Shown piece after piece: positions 4,940-10,470 of a DNA stretch of 10,470 nucleotides (the stretch's first letter is position 1; each line of letters begins with the position of its first letter). The notes beneath the pieces are model-generated. The model searched no databases and was not told where the DNA came from. It saw nothing but the letters and a program-made list of their open reading frames with translations. Source of the stretch: Methanothrix sp. (GTDB lineage Archaea > Halobacteriota > Methanosarcinia > Methanotrichales > Methanotrichaceae); contig JAQTXY010000041.1 of assembly GCA_028688535.1 (NCBI GenBank), positions 1-10,470 of the forward strand. The letters run 5' to 3'. A program made the translations under genes and the position numbers.

Positions 4940-6507
4940 TGTCGTATGAATTGTTTCTGATTTATAAAATAAGGAAACATTTAGATACTTTGAGAGCGGC
5001 TCTGGGCTTGAGTGAAGCAATGATCCCAAGGATATGCTTGCTGGCGATAATTCTAATTGTATTCTCGTACGGGGCAGTTTCGAGTGATTACCTGGCCTTA
5101 TCGAAATCTATCCAGCTCAAGGAGATATCAGCCCAAGAGGTCATGGCAGAAGTCAATAATAGTCCTATTATTCTTGACCGAGCAATCATAAGCGGAGATT
5201 TCTATTTAGATAAAAATCAAATTAATTCAATCAAGATAACCAATTCAGTATTCAGGGATAATATAAGCTGCAAAGGGACAACGTTTTATGCAGATGCGGA
5301 CTTTGAAAATACCACCTTTCAAAAGAATGCGATCTTCAACGAAACGAAATTCATGACGGCTGCAAATTTCAATGCTACTCATTTCATGGGCGGAGCGATC
5401 TTCAATATGTCCCGTTTTGAGGATGGTGGGACTTTTGATTTTGCCTATTTCAATAATGCAGCAGACTTTGAGAGCGTTTGGTTCGATAAGTTTGCGACCT
5501 TTTATAATGCAACATTTATGAGCGATGCACAGTTTGCGTTCTCTCTGTTCAATGGTGCTTATGCCAACTTCGAATCGATAAACTGTGTTGGGGATGTCTA
5601 TTTTTATGGGAGCCAGTTTAATACTTATGCAACCTTCTCCAATGCTCGGCTGGAGAAGAATGCAGATTTTCATGCTACAAAGTATTCAAATGGCGTAGGC
5701 TTTATCCAGACAAGATTCTTTGGTCCGGCGAATTTTGCACGATCTCGTTTTATTGCGGATTCCATCTTTTACCAATCGTTCTTCAAAGGTACGGCTACTT
5801 TCTCAAATGCTAATTTCGATGGGCCGGTATTCTTCAATGATACCGTATTTTCCAGGGATGCAAATTTCGATAATGTGCAATTCCTCTCACCTACTGATAT
5901 GTCAAAAGCTTCCTTTGAGGGCGACTTGCAGATGAATAATACGAAAATCACCAGGATGGTATTCGATGATGCAACGTTTGGCAAAGCAACTCGGCTCTAT
6001 CTGGCTAAGGCAGATATCAATAGGTTGATGGTAAGCTGGAGCCAGATCAGGGATATAATCAGCTTTGATAGTGCGGCCTATCTCTCATTGATTAAGAATT
6101 ATAAAGATCTGGGTCAGAGCAATGATGCCAATGAATGCTACTACGAGCTTAGATATTTGAATCAGGGCAATAAGCCGATTGGCTTTTCCAAGCTCCTGGA
6201 TGTCTTGGCGTGGCTCACCTGTGGTTATGGTGTTCGTCCTCAGTATGCACTCTTCTTTGGATTAGTGATCATTCTCATCTTTGCCTTCATTTATTGGTCC
6301 GGCAGGGGAGTAGAAGGCTTTCACGATATCCACGGTCACCAGCTTATGGTAGCTTCCCTCTTCTACAGCACAATTGCATTTACTGCCAATTCAAAGGGGC
6401 TTCCTTTGCGAGGGCGATATAAGTACCTGGGAATTATGGAGGGCATTATCGGATGGCTGCTCATGGCTCTATTCCTGGTGACACTGGGCAGGCTGATCAT
6501 CGGATAA
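4939..6507 (+). CDS. Pentapeptide-repeat membrane protein with K+-channel-like C-terminus
   Basis: A 522-aa protein. Residues about 29-45 form a hydrophobic segment (signal anchor). Residues about 105-345 are a long repeat of the AxFxxxxF type (Pentapeptide_3-like, alternating 5 and 6 residues). Phe occurs every 11 residues at 122, 133, 144, 155, 166, 177, 188 and 199, then, after a one-residue shift, at 211, 222 and on to 310. This should fold as a right-handed beta-helix. The C-terminus has a membrane helix (435-453), a pore-helix-like segment LMVASLFYSTIAFTA (469-483) and a last helix (500-521), the plan of two-helix ion channels. Instead of a TxGxG filter it reads TANSKG (482-487), so K+ selectivity is doubtful. 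Start ATG 4939 overlaps the cdc6 stop by one base; an alternative start is ATG 5020 (Met28). Ligand and role are unknown. Confidence 0.82.
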   Translation: MSYELFLIYKIRKHLDTLRAALGLSEAMIPRICLLAIILIVFSYGAVSSDYLALSKSIQLKEISAQEVMAEVNNSPIILDRAIISGDFYLDKNQINSIKITNSVFRDNISCKGTTFYADADFENTTFQKNAIFNETKFMTAANFNATHFMGGAIFNMSRFEDGGTFDFAYFNNAADFESVWFDKFATFYNATFMSDAQFAFSLFNGAYANFESINCVGDVYFYGSQFNTYATFSNARLEKNADFHATKYSNGVGFIQTRFFGPANFARSRFIADSIFYQSFFKGTATFSNANFDGPVFFNDTVFSRDANFDNVQFLSPTDMSKASFEGDLQMNNTKITRMVFDDATFGKATRLYLAKADINRLMVSWSQIRDIISFDSAAYLSLIKNYKDLGQSNDANECYYELRYLNQGNKPIGFSKLLDVLAWLTCGYGVRPQYALFFGLVIILIFAFIYWSGRGVEGFHDIHGHQLMVASLFYSTIAFTANSKGLPLRGRYKYLGIMEGIIGWLLMALFLVTLGRLIIG

Positions 6508-6520
6508 TATGATCATTATC
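6503..6520. terminator. Palindromic region between convergent genes, possible two-way terminator
   Basis: GATAAT (6503-6508) and ATTATC (6515-6520) flank a central TGATCA (6510-6515), an imperfect palindrome that overlaps the stop codon of the pentapeptide gene and touches that of the substrate-binding protein gene. Only 12 bases separate the two genes, so termination for both must occur here or inside the opposing gene. Confidence 0.35.
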
Positions 6521-7713
6521 TACAAAATTGCGTAAGGTACCCACTGAAAGGTATCATTATCCTTCTTTAGATGGGCTATGGTGTAGGGCACGTCTTTTAG
6601 GTCACCAGCCTCATTCAGCTTCATCCATCCGAATTCGCCTCGATATCTTTTCGCAACCTCGGGAAATGCCAGTTTGAATGCTCTTGCTTCATCTGAGCCT
6701 GCCAATAGGTAGGCATAGGCGATAAGCCAGAGCGCATCATAATCGTTGGCTACTAGGGAACTGATCTCGCGTCCAGTTTCATTGAAGACTGCTTTCTTGA
6801 TCTGTTCATATTTGGGTCTGCATGATCCCCCAATTACCGGTGAGAGGAAATGCACAGAATAGGCAAATTCTGCGGCTGTCTTATTCTGACTTATTGCCGC
6901 ATTGGTAAGGTCGTTGCCGTACCATCTGACAGAGGCAAGGACCGGGTCGCCGATTGCTTGCGATAGGATGGTGACTATTTCGTCAAATGCTGAGACATAG
7001 ACCGCCACATTATCCGTACTGTTGCCTTTGGTCGCATTTTCCACCAGAGTGTGCAAGAGGTTTAATTGGCTTGAAAAGTTGGTTGTCTGGGGATCGTAGC
7101 GGACAGCTTCTAGCATTATTCCCTCCTTTCCCTCAAACTCGCGTTTGGTGGCGCTGAGCATATCATCAGCCCACAGATCTCTTCGAGCCAGTGGAATTAG
7201 CACTTTTATGTCGTCTCTTTGCATCAGGAAGGTCAACAGTCGCGCCAGAGTGGCATCATCGGGCGCAAGCCTGAAGGTGGTGTCGTTGGCAATGGCGAGG
7301 GAAGACGCTGTACTGGTGCAGCTTATGAGGATAACTCCGTTTTGATCGGCATATTCGCGCACCCTGGCCAGAGATTGGCTTTGCTCCGGTCCTATCATGA
7401 TCTTAATTCCCTGAGATTGCAGCTCTTGCAGAGCCTTTAAGGTTATTTCAGGGTCTGATTGAGTGTCTACAGCTACAACGCGAAGCCGAATTGTTCTGCT
7501 AAGATCGGAGAATAGCTTGTTGATATCCTCCTCTGCGATCTGCAGGGCGATCCGGGCAGATATTCCATAGTTGCTGTTCTCGCCGTGCAGGGGCAAAAGG
7601 GCACCGACGGTTAAAATATCTACCTCGGGTGGCGGCGAGGTGGGAGCACTCTCCACAACGCCAAAACAGGTGAGTACTGCAATAAAAATCAGAGCTATGA
7701 TTCGAATCCTCAT
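6520..7713 (-). CDS. ABC-type branched-chain amino acid substrate-binding protein (orphan)
   Basis: A periplasmic-binding-protein type I fold of the LivJ/Peripla_BP_6 class (397 aa from ATG 7713). The signal peptide is clear: MRIRIIALIFIAVLTCFGVVESA, written here as MRIRI, a hydrophobic core, then VESA with likely cleavage before PTSPPP. The mature domain begins ILTVGALLPLHGENSNYG, the family's opening strand and ligand loop, followed by AEEDIN, IKIMIGPEQSQS and VILISCTSTAS, all at expected positions. The Cys in the signal is not in a proper lipobox (Thr precedes it). An ATG at 7758 would add 15 polar residues ahead of the signal peptide; TTAAAC at 7744-7749 would suit a nearly leaderless message starting at 7713, so I prefer the shorter form. 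No permease or ATPase gene is in the window. Ligand unknown: amino acids, amides or similar small molecules are likely. Confidence 0.85.
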   Translation of the reverse strand: MRIRIIALIFIAVLTCFGVVESAPTSPPPEVDILTVGALLPLHGENSNYGISARIALQIAEEDINKLFSDLSRTIRLRVVAVDTQSDPEITLKALQELQSQGIKIMIGPEQSQSLARVREYADQNGVILISCTSTASSLAIANDTTFRLAPDDATLARLLTFLMQRDDIKVLIPLARRDLWADDMLSATKREFEGKEGIMLEAVRYDPQTTNFSSQLNLLHTLVENATKGNSTDNVAVYVSAFDEIVTILSQAIGDPVLASVRWYGNDLTNAAISQNKTAAEFAYSVHFLSPVIGGSCRPKYEQIKKAVFNETGREISSLVANDYDALWLIAYAYLLAGSDEARAFKLAFPEVAKRYRGEFGWMKLNEAGDLKDVPYTIAHLKKDNDTFQWVPYAIL

Positions 7714-7782
7714 TGATAAATCATTACTATTATTAGAATTTAGGTTTAACTGTGACATTTTTAGAGCATTGTTAGATCAAAA

Positions 7783-7857
7783 AGCCGCCGATGGGATTCG
7801 AACCCATGGACTGCTGATTACGAATCAGCCGCTTTAACCGGGCTAAGCCACGGCGGC
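7783..7857 (-). tRNA. tRNA-Thr, anticodon CGT
   Basis: The minus strand folds as a complete tRNA of 75 bases: acceptor GCCGCCG pairs perfectly with CGGCGGC; the D arm is GCTT/AAGC; the anticodon stem GCTGA/TCAGC closes the loop TTCGTAA, giving anticodon CGT (reads ACG); the T arm is ATGGG/CCCAT around TTCGAAT. Discriminator base is T (U73), usual for archaeal tRNA-Thr. CCA is not encoded and there is no intron. A short run of T follows directly (7779-7783) and may end transcription. Confidence 0.96.
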
Positions 7858-7887
7858 CCAAAAAACCAGAAAACCACAGACCCATGC

Positions 7888-7896
7888 GAATTTAAG
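7888..7896 (-). promoter_or_regulatory. Possible TATA box of the tRNA-Thr gene
   Basis: CTTAAATTC on the minus strand, about 35 bases upstream of the tRNA 5' end, overlaps the stop codon of the LOR/SDH gene. Initiation near 7866 would leave a short 5' leader for RNase P. Confidence 0.4.
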
Positions 7897-9145
7897 TTTT
7901 GCGATCCTCGCACGGCTTTTCATCCGGCCCGCTCTTCTGTTTCTCTATCTCCTCGGCCAGCTGGGGCAGGAATATGCCGATATCTGTAACTAGGCCGATG
8001 GCCTGGGCTGATCCCCGGTCCATGAGCTTGGTCACAGTTGATGGATTGATGTCCACGCAGATGGTTTTGACGAAGGAGGGCAGCAGATTTCCTACGGCAA
8101 TTGAGTGTAGCATGGTTCCCAGCATTATGGTCATGTCCACACCACGCAAAGCCTTGTCCATGGCGTCCTTGGCTCTGGCCGTGTCTGTGATCACCTCGGG
8201 CAGAGGCCCATCATCGCGAATGGAGCCCGCCAGAATATAGGTTATGCCTTTTACGGTGGCCTCATACATGATGCCCCCTTTGAGCTTGCCTTCGGCAATA
8301 GCGTTTTTAATGGAGCCGCTGGCCATAATCTCGCTGATGGCGTAGAGGTGATTTCGATGCCCTCCGGAGATGGCATTTCCCTGGCAATTCATGCCCAGAC
8401 TGGTGCCAAAGAGCTGCCGCTCGATGTCATGCACAGCCACAGCGTTTCCAGCCAGGAGCACATCCACATAGCCCTCCCGGATGAGCCGGGCTAGCGATGG
8501 TGCAGCGCCGGTGTGAACCACGGCCGGACCGCAGACCACGGCAATCTTTCCGCCCGCCTTCTTGGTGCGCACGATCTCGCCGGCCAGCTGGCGTACCAGC
8601 TCTCCGCTGGGCCGCTCTGAGCTGACCTCATTGGACATAAAGCCGAAGAAGGTCTTCTCGCGGGGGCGTTCGGGCGGCACGACCTTGACGCCGCTGGTGC
8701 CGATGACCACACGTTCGCCCTTCTTGATATGGCCGATAGGAGTGCATATGGCCCGGCCATCTTGCAGCACGATGAGGCAGTCCATGTGATTGTGCTCCAC
8801 CTCCACCCAGGTACCATGATAGCGCACATAGGTAGGGTGATTGGTAGTGGAGTAAAAGCCCCTGGGAACGACCATATCGCCGGGGGCAACACCGGTTTTG
8901 GCATCTTCCATCTCTACGAGGCGCGCTCCCAGGGAATGCAGCTCCAGCAGGACTCTGTCTAAGTGGGCTGCATCCTCGCCGGTGACGGTGATCTGCACAT
9001 AGCTGCTGTCATTCTTCTTCTGGCCTATCTGAAAGTTCTTGATCTCAAACTCGCCGCCCATATCCATGATCTTGTCCAGAACACGTGTCAGCATCTGCGA
9101 GTCGATGAGATGGCCCTGCATCTCGATATCTGCAATTTCGCTCAT
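7892..9145 (-). CDS. TIGR00300 / LOR-SDH domain protein, ornithine cyclodeaminase-like
   Basis: A 417-aa protein of the archaeal LOR/SDH family, related to the C-terminal half of cyanobacterial AgrE/ArgZ and to a Methanococcus protein reported as an archaeal ornithine cyclodeaminase (ornithine to proline plus ammonia, with bound NAD). That activity is a family inference here. The N-terminal domain (about 1-90) begins MSEIADIEMQGHLIDSQML and has an ACT-like strand pattern. It is followed by GDMVVPRGFYSTTNHPTYVR (89-108), VEVEHNHMDC (114-123) and a Rossmann-like C-terminal domain with VVCGPAVVHTGAAPSLARL (203-221), LAGNAVAVHDIE (231-242), GTSLGMNCQGNAISGGHRNH (247-266) and CVDINPSTVTKL (363-374). 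ATG 9145 is the family's usual start, with AGAAGG upstream. The gene follows the RNA ligase gene by 13 bases, so both are probably on one transcript. The C-terminal tail (404-417) is charged and variable. Confidence 0.88.
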   Translation of the reverse strand: MSEIADIEMQGHLIDSQMLTRVLDKIMDMGGEFEIKNFQIGQKKNDSSYVQITVTGEDAAHLDRVLLELHSLGARLVEMEDAKTGVAPGDMVVPRGFYSTTNHPTYVRYHGTWVEVEHNHMDCLIVLQDGRAICTPIGHIKKGERVVIGTSGVKVVPPERPREKTFFGFMSNEVSSERPSGELVRQLAGEIVRTKKAGGKIAVVCGPAVVHTGAAPSLARLIREGYVDVLLAGNAVAVHDIERQLFGTSLGMNCQGNAISGGHRNHLYAISEIMASGSIKNAIAEGKLKGGIMYEATVKGITYILAGSIRDDGPLPEVITDTARAKDAMDKALRGVDMTIMLGTMLHSIAVGNLLPSFVKTICVDINPSTVTKLMDRGSAQAIGLVTDIGIFLPQLAEEIEKQKSGPDEKPCEDRKT

Positions 9146-9158
9146 AAGCTATTGCCTT

Positions 9159-10280
9159 CTACCACATTTCCCCATTCAGGAGCGCCTGGGTTTTATCGTT
9201 TGTGCTCATGATCAGCTTGGTTATTCGTATTAAATAGCCGCCGTCCTCGGGCTCGGGAGGCTCGAAGATGGTGCGAATGCCGCTTCTTCGCAGGTGATAC
9301 TCAAAATCTCTGGCCGTCTGCAGGCTTTTCACCCGGATCTGTACCTTCTGCACAATATTCTCGCCGTTTTGTGCCCTTTCGATGGTCTCAACTAAAGGCA
9401 GGAGGATGCTCTCTCCCAAAGACAGAGCCCTCGACCGTCTCTCCTCTTTTGTCTCTTTCCACTCCACGCTCTGATAGCCCTCTCGCACCGCCCGGGAGAC
9501 AAAGAAGTCTTGAGCATAGTCATTGTAGTAGCGAAAGGCCACAGCCAGGTCACTGCAATTGGTCCTGGAACTGGTATACTTTAGCGGCGGCACAAGGTTT
9601 TCCGGGTCTTTCATCACCACTCCCTCGCGTCCCTGCCGGCCCAGCTTGATCACTATCTCCTTGATCTTCTCGGCAGCATTCTCCTTATGAAACTCTCCCA
9701 GGAAGGCCGCAGAGCGCAAGCCGAACTCCTCTGCCACCTCATGCGTCCTATGAACGCCCAAAGTCCCTTTGTAGTTCTTTTCGGCAATATCGAAGAGATA
9801 GAAGTCAACGCCATCCGTAGGATAGATGTTGCTGGCTACATAGGGATTTTCCGGGCCCACCATCTCTGCGCATAAAATCCTTTTAGGATGCTTTTCGAAT
9901 ACTGCCTCTGGTATCTTTAGACGTGCCACTTCCGTAGAATAGGGGCAGATAAACCCGCCTCTGGTGAGGGCTACAATCTCGCCGTTTATTGAGAGGATGC
10001 GCACGTTATGGCCGTTCATCTTCTCCTCTACTGCTAGCGTATCGGAAAAATGTCGCTCTATTGCCGCGGCAAGCATGAGGGGGCGACGGATCTTGGGATA
10101 GCCAAAAACGATCTCGCCATTTTCAAAAATAGCTGTCCCGGCCTCGATCCCCGATGACTCTTTTTCAAAGCGGAGCAGCCGAGGCTTTGGCCAGGCGGAT
10201 TCTCTGATTATGGTCTCTTGCAGGCCTTGCAGCCTGCTCTCTGTTATTCCCAGTCTCTGTGCAACTCTTGCCAGATTCAT
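9159..10280 (-). CDS. ATP-dependent RNA ligase, archaeal Rnl3 (Pab1020) family
   Basis: A 373-aa nucleotidyltransferase-superfamily ligase that joins 5'-phosphate and 3'-hydroxyl RNA ends, including circularisation of single-stranded RNA in studied relatives. Motif I is EEKMNGHNVR with the adenylated lysine Lys87. Then come LTRGGF (105-110), CAEMVGPENPY (137-147), motif IIIa DGVDFYLFDI (156-165), motif IV EGVVMKD (219-225) and motif V PLKYTSSR (232-239, Lys234). All catalytic motifs are intact. Residues 1-70 are the family's N-terminal extension, and 240-373 the C-terminal helical and dimerisation region. Length agrees with the family (about 370-390). ATG 10280 follows GGTGAGG at good spacing and overlaps the stop of the CBS gene as ATGA, suggesting translational coupling. 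The natural substrate is not known; RNA repair and circular RNA formation are proposed for the family. Confidence 0.93.
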   Translation of the reverse strand: MNLARVAQRLGITESRLQGLQETIIRESAWPKPRLLRFEKESSGIEAGTAIFENGEIVFGYPKIRRPLMLAAAIERHFSDTLAVEEKMNGHNVRILSINGEIVALTRGGFICPYSTEVARLKIPEAVFEKHPKRILCAEMVGPENPYVASNIYPTDGVDFYLFDIAEKNYKGTLGVHRTHEVAEEFGLRSAAFLGEFHKENAAEKIKEIVIKLGRQGREGVVMKDPENLVPPLKYTSSRTNCSDLAVAFRYYNDYAQDFFVSRAVREGYQSVEWKETKEERRSRALSLGESILLPLVETIERAQNGENIVQKVQIRVKSLQTARDFEYHLRRSGIRTIFEPPEPEDGGYLIRITKLIMSTNDKTQALLNGEMW

Positions 10281-10470
10281 CCGGTCCTCACCAGATAATC
10301 CAATACGGACCGCCTGGTGATCATGCCCACGACCTCTTCTCTACGACTGAGAACGGGCAGGCCGCCTCTGTTCTCAGAGAGAATGATCTTCTTAACCTCC
10401 TCCAGAGGCGTGTCGGCATAGACGTACTTCACTTCATGAGTCATCACATCTGATACCAGGATGTTGAAGA
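10277..10470 (-). CDS. CBS-domain protein, C-terminal part only
   Basis: Reading from the window edge on the minus strand gives 63 residues to a TGA at 10277-10279. The sequence VSDVMTHEVKYVYADTPLEE, then NRGGLPVLSRREEVVGMITR and RSVLDYLVRTG, is a complete C-terminal CBS motif. DVMT opens it, GLPVL and VVGMITRRSVL form the adenosyl-ligand-binding core, and the protein ends directly after the domain. CBS pairs usually bind AMP, ATP or SAM and regulate a partner. The upstream part (probably another CBS domain or an enzyme) is outside the window. The stop overlaps the RNA ligase start by four bases, so the two proteins are probably made together. Confidence 0.88.
   Translation of the reverse strand, partial: FNILVSDVMTHEVKYVYADTPLEEVKKIILSENRGGLPVLSRREEVVGMITRRSVLDYLVRTG

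Noticed and set aside
5245..5673. 142-codon minus-strand frame
   Set aside because: Its regular Ile/Cys pattern only mirrors the repeat codons of the pentapeptide-repeat gene on the other strand.
7571..7837. Plus-strand open frame ending in ADGIRTHGLLITNQPL
   Set aside because: This peptide is the well-known false translation of the antisense strand of a tRNA gene; the rest is antisense to the substrate-binding protein.
8491..8904. 137-codon minus-strand frame within the LOR/SDH gene
   Set aside because: Pro/Ser/Arg-rich shadow in another frame of a strongly conserved gene.

Overview
The window looks like a piece of euryarchaeal chromosome, most likely from an acetoclastic methanogen of the Methanothrix (Methanosaeta) type. 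The evidence is archaeal gene content: an Orc1/Cdc6 initiator, a UPF0147 protein, an SSSCA1-type zinc protein, a Pab1020-type (Rnl3) RNA ligase, a TIGR00300 LOR/SDH protein and anaerobic cobalamin genes (cbiD, cbiE). Archaeal TATA boxes and GGTGAT-type ribosome-binding sites agree. The genus is an inference from gene style, not proven.

The central and most notable region is a probable replication origin. The 608 bases between UPF0147 and orc1/cdc6 (3102-3709) carry no gene. They hold two adjacent, same-direction origin recognition boxes (ORBs) 33 bp apart just upstream of cdc6, a degenerate ORB core at 3272-3282, a 180-base stretch of about 29% G+C (3421-3600, counted by hand), and a perfect 19-base palindrome inside it. 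A further full ORB in the opposite direction lies 1.3 kb to the left (2253-2274), in the leader of a lipoprotein gene. The ORBs therefore bracket UPF0147 and the SSSCA1-type gene.

Layout: 1-1413 (+) end of cbiD, then cbiE (corrin-ring methylation). 1410-2726 (-) a lipoprotein with an Ada-like zinc module, and upstream of it an SSSCA1-family zinc protein; the latter diverges from UPF0147 (2841-3101, +) across a shared TATA element. 3102-3709 origin. 3710-6507 (+) cdc6, overlapped by one base (TGATG) by a pentapeptide-repeat membrane protein with a K+-channel-like C-terminus. A short imperfect palindrome lies at its convergent end with an orphan branched-chain-amino-acid-type substrate-binding protein (6520-7713, -). 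7783-7857 (-) tRNA-Thr(CGT). 7892-10470 (-) a compact operon reading CBS-domain protein, RNA ligase, LOR/SDH (ornithine cyclodeaminase-like).

The clearest functional units are the cobalamin pair, the origin plus initiator, and the CBS/RNA ligase/LOR-SDH operon. The joining of the channel-like pentapeptide protein to cdc6, and the overlap of ORBs with promoter and ribosome-binding signals, are the features most worth a second look.
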